A stretch of 64,000 bases of DNA from Lotus japonicus (taxonomy: Eukaryota > Streptophyta > Magnoliopsida > Fabales > Fabaceae). Where the stretch lies: the NCBI RefSeq assembly GCF_012489685.1, contig NC_080044.1:54861507-54925506 (forward strand), read 5' to 3'. The first letter of the stretch is position 1. Each line of letters starts with the position of its first letter. The notes beneath the pieces are model-generated. The model was not told the origin of the DNA, ran no database searches, and was given only the letters and a program-made list of their open reading frames with translations. Positions 23,327-36,093 of the stretch are shown piece by piece. Position numbers and translations under genes: made by a program.

Positions 23327-24129
23327 TAGGGGTGCACATGGGTTGGGTTGGATGGATTTTGGTCAAAATAAAATCCGAACCGATCAAAATTGTATGGGTT
23401 GGGTTAGGTTGAATTTCACGAATTTCTTCTTCAGACCCGATCTGAACCAACCCGACGAAGTTTGGATTGGGTTGGATGGATTTATTAGGTTCATATATTA
23501 AAATAATAATATATCTGAAAAATTAAAAAATCTTGCAAAAATTATTATAAATTCAGAAAAATTTATAAAAAATACTAAATATGTTATTATACTAAATAGC
23601 ATGAAAAAGACACAAAAAGTTATAAAAATAATACCACTTAAATGACATATAGCCAAATATCATGAAAACATAAAACTTAATTACTAAATGACATGAAACA
23701 ATCTAATACAAATAGTATCTAAAAAGTAAAAAACAACACTAAATGTCATGTCATGACACTTAGAACTTAGATGTCTCCAACATGCCAAATAACTATATAT
23801 AAACATGTAACAAATAACTACGAACAAATACTCTAAGTTCAAATATGACAAATAACTACAAATACTTAAGTCTCAAAGTTTCAAAAAGTCATCACTCCGA
23901 CACTAGCACTTCAAGTATGAGTAAAATTATAAAAATTATTATTATATGTAAGGATTCTGGGTTGGGTTGGATGGATTTGAACTGAATCCGAAATCCGATC
24001 CGAACTTGGTTGGGTTGTAGTAAAATTCATCCGACTAACCCGATTGTCCGATCCAACCTGCATTTTTTCTATTGGATCAGATTGGGTTTGGCGGGTTCAT
24101 TGGATTTACCCGGCCCATGTTCACCCCTA
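23327..24129. mobile_element. 803-bp hAT-like nonautonomous element, copy 2
   Basis: Same orientation and the same 803-bp length as copy 1, 26 bp away, and roughly 95% identical by eye. Ends are the same. A clean 8-bp target duplication could not be placed (ACCCCCAC left, CTACCCAC right), so this copy may come from local duplication rather than independent insertion. Confidence 0.78.
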
Positions 24130-24137
24130 CTACCCAC

Positions 24138-25540
24138 CCTACCCCATTACTTGATTAATTAATGTCAACTAAACTAGATATTTGACTGCTTAAAAAAAAA
24201 CTAGATAGTTGACTGCTGACCCCGAAACAAAAACCTCATTTATTTCATTTGTTGCTTAGAGTATGTTTAGTTTTTCATTCATTGACCCAATCAAGCACAT
24301 CTTATTCCTTGTTATCATTTACACTGTATTGCAACACTTGTAAAAATATAGAAATGAAATATTTCCTCTATTATAATATTTTTAAATAGTGTTATCGATA
24401 GGGAAATATCTTAAGGACACAATCTTAAATTATAACATGAATTTTCCAATTAATCAAAATTTAAATATTTTATAATTTAAAAAAATTTATTATATTTAAT
24501 TTTGACTCAAGGATTTAAGCATTAACTAAAGAAAAATTGAACAATTAATTACATAAATTGAGGAAAAAACATTATGTGAATTTCGGATGTAGTATAATAT
24601 TATATGGACGTGTGGAGAAGAGGATGTGACTTAATTTTACAAGTATGGCGTTTTTTTATTGGTTGAACATATGTTATATAGTATTTAAAATATGTACTTA
24701 TATATCATAAATCTGACCATAACTCTAGTAAATCAAGGAATCATTTATAAAAAATAATTTTGAAAAGGTAGCGTCCATTTTTAAAATATGGCACCAGCAT
24801 TTTCTTATAACGATAAGAAGTTTATCTAATAGATATAATAACAATATGTAGGTCTCACACCCGTCCTCGTACTATAATTTTTTATATGATCCAATTGCAG
24901 GGAAAAATATACCAGCATTTTGATTAAAAAATATTTATAAATGATCCAATTGCAGGAAAAAAATATTCGCTAGTTGAAAATTGAAATTGAAATGGACGAA
25001 ACAATGGACTAAAGCCTGAATCAGATCCATATTGCAGAAAAATCTGTGCACTCTTATACCTAGGTCAACTTCAAACTCCTGTTTCAAACCTTCACCTCAT
25101 GAATTAAATTATACATTAGCCCAAGTCAGGATGTCCTAATCTAAGAAATTTAGGCATGATACAACCTCTGACTCAAATCCCACTAAGCAACCAATCTTAT
25201 GCTAATGGTCCTATTAGATAAGAAAACACAACTTTTTTGAAAATAGATAATTAGATCCCACATTCCACAATCAAATATGACAAGTTAAACAATATATATT
25301 CCTCCATCTAATAAACCCACATCCTATTATTATTATTTACAAACAGGAGAGGATCATATTTTGATATAAAATATAAATAAATCTATGCTGCTAGGCCTCA
25401 TAACATTAAAAAAATATCATAAAACCTTAACTAAGTGCTTTCTTCTAGACAGTTCCAGTTTTAAGTGCAGAAAACGCACTATTATGAAACAGATGGCGTC
25501 AAGTTTACCAAGAATTCAGGACTAAATGAGCTGGTGGATG
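24138..25540. other. Intergenic AT-rich DNA 3' of PEX14
   Basis: No gene or clear element. The last hundred bases or so before 25548 probably belong to the PEX14 3' UTR. A short repeated phrase ATGATCCAATTGCAGG occurs near 24886 and 24941. Confidence 0.4.
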
Positions 25541-25547
25541 TTCATAT

Positions 25548-28500
25548 TCATTTCTCTTCTTGTGTAACTTGATTGTCTTCTTGTATCTCCCCTGAGCCAA
25601 TAAGTGAGCTGGTGTTGTTGCCCTCTACAGCACCTTCAGATTCCGGTAGTTTTGTGACCGCACGCACCTCATCAGAGTTTTCTGAAGAATCAGCTGCGGA
25701 CTGATTATCTGACGCCTGTTCCTTTTGGACCGCCGACTTCGGGCGTCTGATTGCTTCTGCAGCCTCCGCCATAGCTATGGGTGGAGGTTGAGGAGGAACC
25801 CACACACGTTGTGGTGGCTGTTGAGTGGATGCAGCACCAAAAGGTGCTACATTATACTCATTTTCTTCAATCTCTCTGATTCTAACATTTTTCTTCTGCC
25901 ACCAGGGAACAGGGTCAACCCCATTTGATTGAGTGGCTTCTTGGACCTTGATATTATTCAAGTCTTCACCATTTTGTTGAGGCTGAAGCACTTGGGTAGA
26001 TGTGTTTTGCACCTGACCAACCTCCCAAGGCTGCCAAAAGAGAAGTTGAAACAAACAATCAGATTCATATGAAATAATACCAATGAGAAAGAAGTATTAG
26101 GAATTAGGAATTGAACATAAATTAGTGTTTCATTTAGATGTGAACCTCCCACCAAAATATTCTAACAAATGTAACAGATCCATTTTTCCTATCTTAGCTT
26201 AAATAAACTTCAATATCTGATGTGGTGGCTTGATATAAAAACCATGAAGTCTCACCCATCATGCTGCATATGAGTATATTGACAGAGAATCCTCAAAGAT
26301 AAACCAATATAAAGTTCAAAATATTGAGACTTAAGTAACCTAGTGAAATAGAAAAAACTTCATCAACCTAAACTTTTTAGTAAATGCAAAGCACTTCGTA
26401 ATAAACCTTGGATCTAGGCATTAAGAGAGGATTTGATGGTTCTTGACTAGGGTTGGGAGGTAAATCATTGATATCCTGCATTAGAACCCAGTGTTTTATA
26501 AAGTAATTGGTCAAATAAATGGACCCCATAGAGAAGAGCAATCTTAATTGCAAACTATAATCTTTTACTACACAGTAAAACGGTAACACCAATCCTCACA
26601 GATCAAGCTTTAATTACTTTCATTTCATACAAAAAAAGATTAATTTTATATCAATCGTGCACAAATGAGGGGTATGATTTTCGCAAGCAATAAAATTTAT
26701 GCAGATTAAAAAGCACAAAGATTTACTCTAATATTAGCAGGCTTCTCTCCTCTTTGGACCATGGCCATTATCTGCAAAATGTAATTGTCAAAGTCATATT
26801 AAATATTAAGATAGATCACAATGAATCCATTCCATCAAATATTTAGAAACTATAAATCCATTAAATCACTACAGAACTCATCATAGCGGGATGACTACTA
26901 TGCTTTTTTTTTCTCAATTTATATAATTTATTTATACTACATACTCCCTCCCTCCATTCCTTTTTATAAAACCAAACTAACTTTGCAGTTTGCACACCCC
27001 GTAAGAAAGTTGGTTAATATAGTTTTTTGCATTAAATATGTTCTCAAATGTTGTTGAATTTCCAAAGTTATCCTTAACATACTTTTTTTTAATGGGGTTG
27101 TCTAAATGACCCATGATAAAGTTTGGGTTAAATAACCCATCATCCAATCACATTGGAGATAAATGAGTTGGAAATAAATTAATAAATGAAATATAGAAAT
27201 TCCAACTCACTTATCTTCAATGTGAATGGATGATGGGTTATTTAACCCAAACTTTATCATGAGTCATTTAGACAACCCCTTTTTTAATCTCTTTCCATCA
27301 TTAATGCATTTCTGTATTTCTAGAATTGAAAAAGGGTAAAATTGTGAAAAAGTAATTAATATGGGACAAAGTTTTATCTGGTTCTTAAAAAAGGAACAAC
27401 CTCTACCCCTCCTTTTGGTTCTTATAAAAAGGAATGGAAGGAGTACATATTTAAGCATATAAAAACGATAAAAAAAATTAAAATTCATGACATTTGTAAC
27501 TACAAATTTACAATAAAAAGTCATAGCTGTTTTAAACAAAAGGTTAAAAAGCACTTTTGGCCCCTGATGTTTCAAGTTTGTGCAAATTCTGCCCCTACTA
27601 TATTTTTGTCGATGTTTCTACCCCTCATGTTTTCAAACAGTGCATCGTCTACCCCTCATGTTTTCAAACAGTGCACCGTCTACCCCTCGTCAGGGGTAGA
27701 CGGTGCACTGTTTGAAAACATGAGGGGTAGAAACATCGACAAAAATAGATAGGGGCAGAATTTGCACAAACTTGAAACATCAGGGGCCAAAAATGCTTTT
27801 TAGCCTAAACAAAATATACAAGTAAATACCAATAGTTACAAAAGGCTTAAACTAAACAGCAAAAAAACATGAAAAATTCAATAAAAGTTTCTTAAATAGG
27901 AATCATCATCTTCTAGATCCAAGTCTTTCTCTTTATCACTACTATCCCAATTCTAGATCTCTTCCTCCCCACCCTCTTCAAACCACACACTTTCTAGTAT
28001 GTTTCTGAAGCAAAAAACCCTAAAATACCCCTCTGAAATGCCTATAACATTAACTTCTCAAGGGCATTTTTTCATCAGTCTCATAAAAAAACAGAGAAAT
28101 AGCACCACGGCAGCCATTATTTCTGCCACTCGCGATGCTTGCAACACTAAACTAAAACACTATGCAGCACCCAAGAGCGCGCTATTGGCAACCCTGACAT
28201 ATGGGGGATAAGATCAATTGAAACATGGAATCAAACTTTTAAACCTCTCCAAAACCTCTCATACATGAAGCAATAGAGTAAATTGGGCATCAACGATTCA
28301 GTTGACACAAGATTGTAATAACCAGTGCATAAACAGTACAATAGACTTGAATCTAGTTTCATCTTCCAAGTTAAATATCTCGTTTATGCATACCTAATTA
28401 GTTGTACTGACTAAGGCACTCCAGAAGCACAACTAAAAAATATATTTACCATGACAGAAAATTAACAATGCGTCCTAATGTATATAATATCTAAATAATA

Positions 28501-31500
28501 TATTTTGATTATAACAAAAGTAACCTTCAAGACAATGCTGACAATAACAAGCCTTCACATATGACACATCAGGGGTGCAACAATGCTAATTACAAAAGCA
28601 GAATAATTACTACCTCAGCATATGACTTCGGATGAAGAGCACTCGATGTTTCAACAGATGCAGGTGGGGATAAAGATCTCCCTGCATATAGCATTCTAAT
28701 TATAGGTAATAATTTATAAAATAAGATAATTTAGTTGATATTAAATTACTAATGTAACAACCTGAACGCAAGTCATAGTCCGCCTTGCCATTCCCAATCA
28801 GTTGCTGCATATATTTTAAAAAAATAATGGTCATCAAAAGTCAAAACTAGACAACTCATATGAGGATCAAAACAGGTAAGTCAAAATTTCATGAAAGATG
28901 TTGAGATGGTCCCCGTCTAAGCCATTTATATGATATCTGACCTTCGAACTTGTTTGACTGACTCGGAGATCTTCTTGCCCTGAGACAGATACTTAATTAG
29001 AAAGTATACTATGTTCCATAATTTGGCAGAAACGATATCCAACAAAGACATGAAAATTCTCAGTAACTGGTAATCTCCAGCCTAAATGTGCTAGAATTTC
29101 TGACATGATACCCACAAAATTTATCCGGAAGCCTCAAACAATTGTTTCAGTGTCAAATTCAAGGGAATAATTGAGTTTCTTGACAAAGTCATGAAGCTAG
29201 AAATCCATTTTGAAAAGTTATAACACATAAAATTTGTCAAAGCTCTTGGTCACGACGAATCACCTTGTTGCACACTTGAGGGGTTATAAATACATAATTT
29301 CCCCGACTAAACAACCACTTGCTTTCGTAACAAGTATACAAGCACTATTGACAAAGCATAAAAATCAAACCCCATATAAAAAACTAAAAGCATAGGAGAA
29401 TTATCATGTCAGCCCAATAGATTAAATGGCAATGCCCAATTACCTTCCAATCTACTTATTGCTTTCGTCATTAACTTCATTTCTTGTATTTGCTTGTCTA
29501 AAAGGCTCACAACTTCGACAAAGTGTTTCCTCTCTGTAAAGCATAATACCAGATGCAGCATTAACTAAAGTCATTTTTGCAGAATTAAAGATGTTGAAGG
29601 AGAGTAGAAACATTAAAACAAAGAAAATACATTTTATAGATACAAATTAAAGTTCTACTAACCCACCTTCACTTTTTGAAGCCAGCATTTCTTGGCTTGC
29701 TCTTGCTACATCTGCAGCTGCAGCAGCAGCTGATTTTGCAGCTTGTGCAGCTTCTTCCGCCAAAGTTGGTTTTTTGTTAGTTTTCTTTAACTGTTCATCA
29801 TCATCATCATCATCTAGGGCAACCTTTCTTATCCAAGATTTTAACCGAGGAAGAATCGAATTCTAAAACATGGAGCATGCAAAGTTCAGCAACAATCAAA
29901 CAAAAATGCGATAAAACATGTGCATATAGCAATATATTAAGTACAATAAAGGATTCAAACGTAAATAACAAACTGAAAATAGCACAGAAATATGCCCTCA
30001 CTCATTAAGATAGCAATTAAGATGACATCATGCACAGCAGCTGGTGGTAATACCTTAACTATTAAAGCTGTTCCAGCACCTGAAGCAGCCAGTAATCCAA
30101 CAGCAATGAGGGCATGGGACCAGTGAAATCTAGAGCGTGATAAGGTTCCTGATGAACTATTGACACCAGTAGAAGCAGGTAAACCCGGCTGCAAAGTTTG
30201 TATTTGGGCTGACTGATGAGTGTTCGACGATGGTTTCAATTGTCCATCTGTTAGCATTACAATAAGCCATGTTCAGAATGTAACTGAATTACTGAAGCAA
30301 GAAACAACTCAGTTCCATTCAAACTAACTAAAGGAGATTTCACAAACAGTTCAACTCAACCCAAAGGTACAAAGGAAAAGTTCAACATTAGGTGCTTTCA
30401 CTTCACCTTGATTTACACCAGATGTCTGCACAGTTGGAGCATCATCCTGTGATTTGAATCAAGGTAAGGATTCAAACAGATGAACATACAGGAAAGTGAA
30501 AAATAGATAATCAATTAGTTGGCTAAAAGAGAGAAGTCTGAAAATTTTATTGATAAAATAATTTTATAAAAAACTAACTTACTGGCACACGCCGAAAGGC
30601 TTCATCAATCTCTTCTTTCGTAAGGCCTTTCTTCTCCAGAAATGACCGCCTGTAGATAACAGGTGAACCTTTAACTTTTGGGTGCGATAGAAATTTCACA
30701 GCATTCTGAATTTGATCTTCCCGCAATGGCTCTGTGTTCACAAAGACTGAGGTAGTTGAACTCTGTTTAACAGGCTCTTCTGTAGCATTTTGCTGACCCA
30801 AATTTGTTGGTTGCACAATTTCAGCACCTAAACCTCAAAAAAGAGAATCAGCATCAAATAATCATACCCAAAATGTTACAACTTGCAGCTTATCCAAAAC
30901 ATCCTGCCAGATAATCCAATCAAGCATGTAAAAAGTCGTTGATGGAATTCTAGGGTTCGAGAGGGAGAGAGGTAGAGAGAGAGAGATAGGTTTGGATCAG
31001 AAAAATGAGTCCATTTAATATTGATAACAGTGTGTATACAATCTGACTTATACAAGAAAGTGCTCCTTCGATGAGCTTCCTAAGTCCTAACTAACTGGTA
31101 ATAATCATGACAGCGGCAACTAACAGTACAACTAACTAATAGCAGACTTTAACTGACAGTACCTAACAGAACAACAGTGATACACAATGCATAATGCAGC
31201 ACAGACTGAGCCCTATACTAGTAAACGTTTATAGATCGTAATCGTACCATACACTTTTATAGTCATAAACCAACTATCTCAAAAGTTTAAGTTATAGGAA
31301 AGCATATGAATGGTTTTACATCTAAAATGGCCCTTCACATAAGAGGCCTTTGGATTTGATGTGTGAAGAAGGTACACAAACCTGTCTAACCTTAAGTTGA
31401 AATTTAACTTCTATTTAGAAGAATGGGACACAAAGATCGGAACTCCAAACCACTGGGTCAGAAAGACTCTATTACCATCTTAAGCGGTTATGTGAGAAAG

Positions 31501-33773
31501 CACATGAATGGTTTTAGATCTAACAGAAACATTCAATAGCAAACAGTACAACAAAATGATGAGTTGATGATAGCTGCTAAATCGCAGGTATAAGAATCTG
31601 TTTAGATACATAATTTATTATTGTATATTTTCTGGGTTAGTAGCGCACTCAAAGTGAAGGGTATAAGTGTTTAGTTTTGTTATAGTTTAAGTATATAACT
31701 ATATAGTTATGTCACTAATTCATGTAGTGGACCTCATCTAGTGGGAATTGACTTGGATGATGACGATGATTTTGTAAACTATATTTTCTTGTGTATCTTA
31801 TATGTAGCACTGCTTTCCACTTTCCATCTAATCCCAATGTAGGTTAGGTCAAATTAAAATGTCTTTGAAAGACACAATATATTTCCTTCTTTTTTTTGTT
31901 ACATTTGGAAAGATCTATTTCCTTCTTAAAATAATCCCTTTTTTTATTTTTTTATTTTTGGGAATAGAACAACATACAGTGTATATAAACCCCTCACAGA
32001 CACCTATAAAAGCTATTGAATAACACTATGGTCCCACTGCAAGTTTTTTTCTTAACGTTGTCTATATAAGACCACCTTAGAGTTTACCACAGGCTAGTGA
32101 GATTTGAGAATAAAGCATGTGTAGATAACTAAATATCATCACCATATAAATTTGTTTATCAGCCATATCCAGAATGATAAGCATAAAGATTGGCCTAATT
32201 TTTTCGATTGTCGGTGTTGCCATTAGCCGTACCCTGTTTTTTTTCAAGACAATTTCAATGTCCTCATTGTTAGTGTCCTATTCTTTTTTAAATAACTTCG
32301 TATGAAGTCCATATCATTAGAAAAAAATAACTGCGTTACTCAAAACCGGAATGCATGGTATCATGAGTCAATAAGCTGAAACCTTAAATGGGATATAAGG
32401 AGGCAAAATTGAAGTTAATCATTGTAAATGAAACATTATAAAGGATAGAGGTCATGTATGAATCCAATTGAACATAGGACTGAAGAAGGAAAGGAATGGA
32501 TAAAGAAACTACACAATAAGCTGGGAAGATAGCATCAAAATTAAACAAATTGGGGAAAGTTTAAATCAAAAAGAAATATCAGAACTTCCATAAATATCAT
32601 AATATTCTAGAAGTCCCAAAAATAGTAAAGCGAACATATAAAAGGCTATTGTGCACCGATACATATACGACACCGATACCGGGTATGGACTATGGATACA
32701 GGTACAAGATTTTAAAAAAAAGTATAACTAAGGTGTGAGATTTCAACGTGTTAAGAAAAAAATTTACAATAAAAATTAAATTATACATTGTACTCGAAAC
32801 TAACAAAGCATAAAGAAAACTTGAATTTAGTAACTTATCTACCATCGACCAAGTGAACATCGACATGGAAAAAACGAGATAATGGATTGGTGCAAATTGA
32901 TGACACGGGTAGTATATTTAAGGTTTTTATATATGTGATACAAGTAGAGATTTCATTTTGTATGCATAAGGAATAAAAACTTATTAAAAGAATTAGTTAT
33001 GGTTAATGTCTGCCCAAGAACAAGAAGTACCTAAAAAGTATACAAGCAGTTCCTGAGAAGTAACCAAGTAATACATAATTTTTTTTGTTCAAAAAATTAG
33101 TTCGGTACCTTCCCGGTACCTATTTACGACAACCAAAATGGAGTACCTAGGTATTTATGACAACCAAAATGGAGTACCCACGCATCATAGATAAAAGGCT
33201 ACCGGGCCTACCATTTTGTGTTGTGTGGCCCTTTGGGAAAGAGGTAGGGATACACTCCAAGAGGAAGGTAGTTTTCCTCAATAGTCTTTTTGAAACCACA
33301 AATTTTGGGAATTGATGTGATTTACAAATGAAATATACCACAAATTTTGGGAATTGATGTGATTTACAAATGAAATATGTTGTTTTCAAAGTAAAAATTT
33401 CAATTTTTTACATTCAAACTCGCAGTTTAAGGAAGACTCCAATAGTTTGAGAAACAATCTGAGATCACCATGTTGATGATGAGTGGTCAATCACCAGAAA
33501 TTGGTGTAGCTTCACTAAAAAAAAATTCTTCGTTTTTTATCCATAAAGACAAACAAATATTCAAAGTGAAAAATTAGAATCAGCAAAAACAATCCCAATA
33601 GAGTAGCAACTAGCAAGTCAACTATAGATTATACACAACAGCGATCGAAAATTAAAGAGGTGAATTGAAATGAAAAATGAATTAGCAGCAGAGGGAAAAG
33701 AGAAAGATCAAAAACCTTGGTTTTCGTCGGTGGCGGTGGTGGGAGGAGGAAGCGGTGGCGATTGAGTGGACAT
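25548..33773 (-). CDS. PEX14: Peroxisomal membrane protein PEX14
   Basis: Docking component for the PEX5 cargo receptor at the peroxisome membrane, needed for matrix protein import. Twelve exons with closing phases: 33773-33716, 30827-30583, 30446-30407, 30247-30054, 29862-29667, 29533-29444, 28979-28942, 28804-28762, 28681-28614, 26771-26727, 26475-26407, 26030-25548; 522 residues, close to other plant PEX14. Residues 54-101 are the conserved N-terminal PEX5/PEX19-binding domain ([37 protein letters not shown]). One hydrophobic segment lies at about 160-178 ([19 protein letters not shown]). A charged, Ala-rich region at 180-275 is a likely coiled coil, followed by a Pro/Gln/Ser-rich disordered tail. 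Intron 1 is 2.9 kb. The first exon is short and Pro-rich. No defect is seen. Confidence 0.95.
26944..27443. mobile_element. Mariner/Stowaway-like element in a PEX14 intron
   Basis: Ends CTCCCTCCCTCCATTCC and GGAATGGAAGGAG are inverted repeats and each is bordered by TA, the target duplication of Tc1/mariner elements. About 500 bp in total, of which 195 bp is a second element nested inside (27094-27279 plus duplicated target). Confidence 0.75.
27094..27279. mobile_element. 186-bp palindromic MITE nested in the mariner-like element
   Basis: Ends GGGGTTGTCTAAATGAC and GTCATTTAGACAACCCC are inverted; the complementarity extends for more than 50 bp (GTTTGGGTTAAATAACCCATCATCCA on one side). A perfect 9-bp target duplication TTTTTTAAT flanks it (27085-27093, 27280-27288), as in Mutator-like elements. 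Confidence 0.85.
27542..27805. mobile_element. 264-bp fold-back MULE-type element in a PEX14 intron
   Basis: Almost the whole element is one palindrome: GGCCCCTGATGTTTCAAG near the left end is mirrored by CTTGAAACATCAGGGGCC at the right, centred near 27690. The left arm holds an extra repeat of the CTACCCCTCATGTTTTCAAA unit. A perfect 9-bp target duplication TAAACAAAA lies at 27533-27541 and 27806-27814. No coding capacity. Confidence 0.88.
33296..33379. repeat. 42-bp tandem duplication in PEX14 intron 1
   Basis: The unit beginning CCACAAATTTTGGGAATTG occurs at 33296 and again at 33338 with no visible change. A second short duplication (ACAACCAAAATGGAGTACC) lies just before at about 33129-33178. 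Confidence 0.85.
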
Positions 33774-33989
33774 GCTTTTCTGCTACTCACTCCGGGGTTA
33801 GAATTCCTGAACGAGAGAATCCAAAACAAATTAGAGTGAATTAAGAAAAAGAAGCGATTAAGATTGGCAGAAGTAGAAGGAGAAAGGAAGAAGAAGATGA
33901 GATGAGATTACAGTGAAGAAGATGACGAGTGAGTGAGTGAGCGAGCTGAAAATGAATTTGGGGTTTTTGTTTTATTTATGTTGTCTTCT

Positions 33990-36000
33990 TCTCCGAGCAT
34001 GTCTATCACATTATTCATATCATCATATGTGTAACAAAAAATTGTCTATAACATAGTTTCCATATTTATCTAACAATCTCTTCAAAAAAAACATATTTAT
34101 CTAATAATCTATGCATCTATGGACCTACTTATTTATCCATTCAAATTATTAAGAAAAAAAAGAGTTAAACTTTTAAGGCTTAATTGAATTTTTTGTCACC
34201 TAATTTAGAATGTGTGTGATTTTAGCCTCACAATATTTTTGATTTAATGTATGATTCGATTGAAGTTAGGATAACATTTAACGTGATTTTCCTAAGTGAA
34301 GAAGTTAGTTGATGAAGGTACGTGCGGAGACACCAGATTCAGAGATGAGTGTGAGTGAGCTATTGCCGGGATCTAAAGATGGAAGTTGTGCCAAGGAGAT
34401 GAGAAAAGAGAAGGTGTGGTTGTGTGGGTCTTGGTGGGAGTGGGGTCGAGGAGCTCTTGCGGCTAAGGAGAACGAAGATTGGGAGAGAAGAGAAGAGGCG
34501 AGCTAGGGTTGTGCAATGTTGAAGAAGACTTTGAAGTGAATGAGAAAAAATCTGAGGCTGCTAGCTAGGTTAAGCGCATCGCAAATGTGTGAGAAGTTTT
34601 TGGGCCGTCCCTCAAGAGAAATGAGTATGACATTAGGCCTAGGCTAGATAAGTTTTTTTTTTAATGCAGTTACTTCGATCGGGTTGGAGCCAATCCGATT
34701 CTAACTAACCGAACCCATTTGATTCCAAATTTGTTGTCCGCCCAAAATCGCACCAGACCCGGTGGCAAAAAAATGGGTCGTCATTTCAGTTTCAGATCAT
34801 GTCAAGTCTTGTTGGACAAACCTAATCAAAATAGGTCCTTATAACTTTTGGTCATTGAGAATTTTTTTAAAATTCAAATAAATACAAATGACGTCATGGT
34901 GCTCACATGGGGGCTCAACGTACACTTTTCATATCACTTTTTATCATTCTAAAACTTCTTTAATTAGTGTCGGTCATTCTCCTCCCCTTTCCCTTCTTCT
35001 GCTTCCTCTTCATCTTCTTCCTCCCACTCAACCTCTACAACCACCACACTACCCCCCAGCTCCCCCATATTTCACACTTCCACTTCATTTACACCTCATT
35101 TTTCTATTCATCTCTTTTCTTTCAATCATATCAGTCATCACATTTTTCTATTTACTTCATGTCTTTCTCTTCTCTCCACTCCATTTTATCCATTTACACT
35201 TAAAATGGGGTGGAACAAATTTTTTTCATTACCTAACTTGTGTGAAAAAGGAAAATGTCACTAACCACCATATAAAAAAGGTCTATTGAAACACTTGGTG
35301 AGCTAAGGGAAATGAAGGTATTGAAGGGTGAAGGATCAGAATTCAAACTCTGATGAAGAAACTAATTTACTAACCATTGACAACTAAGATTTGCCTATAA
35401 AAAAAGCAAAAAAGAAGCTCATGGCTTAGGCTTACAATAACGACGTTGATTCATGGACACTAAATTCGCAGCTGTCATCATACACCACCCACAAATTCTT
35501 GATGTATGGTGTCTGCCACTATTTTAGTGGCGGATATGGTGTCTGTTATTATTTTAGACAAATCACTTCTGTTATATCAAATCCATTACTATTCAGCAAA
35601 ATCGGTATAAGCCATAAGGTGATTTGAAGTTATACATCAAAAGGAACATTGCCAATGGACAAATAAATTGAACACGTTTAAAATTTTTTTTTTTTTGACG
35701 GGTGTCCCTTCCTTCTTACACGTTTAAAATTATGAACCATCATGGGTGGCATAACAATATCAGCAACCGGAGGGTCAAAGAACGGAAACTTCTTTCATAT
35801 CTACAAATAATACAGCTTTTGGGTACTGATTTAGCTTAACTTATTAAACTGTGACAATCAACATCCCATTTCAGCACCAAAAACTACCACCATCACAACC
35901 AAATCTTTGTAAACTATGTTTTTTACCTAGCTTTTCTAAAGCTACATTAAGTGCATGTTTGGTTGCACATTACGCATAGATCTCAAAATCAAGTTCGCTT
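33990..36000. other. Intergenic region between PEX14 and the TPR gene
   Basis: No gene recognised. 34309-34506 has a 65-codon open frame without a known domain. 34900-35240 is pyrimidine-rich (CTTCTTCC-type) and resembles other dispersed sequences at about 11.25 and 41.1 kb; its ends are not clear. Confidence 0.4.
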
Positions 36001-36093
36001 AAAAGCTACAATATATAGTTTCTAAGCCAACATGCTTTCGAGGCTGTGTCCAACACGCATTCAAACATGCTATGAAGCATTGAGTTTTCATAA

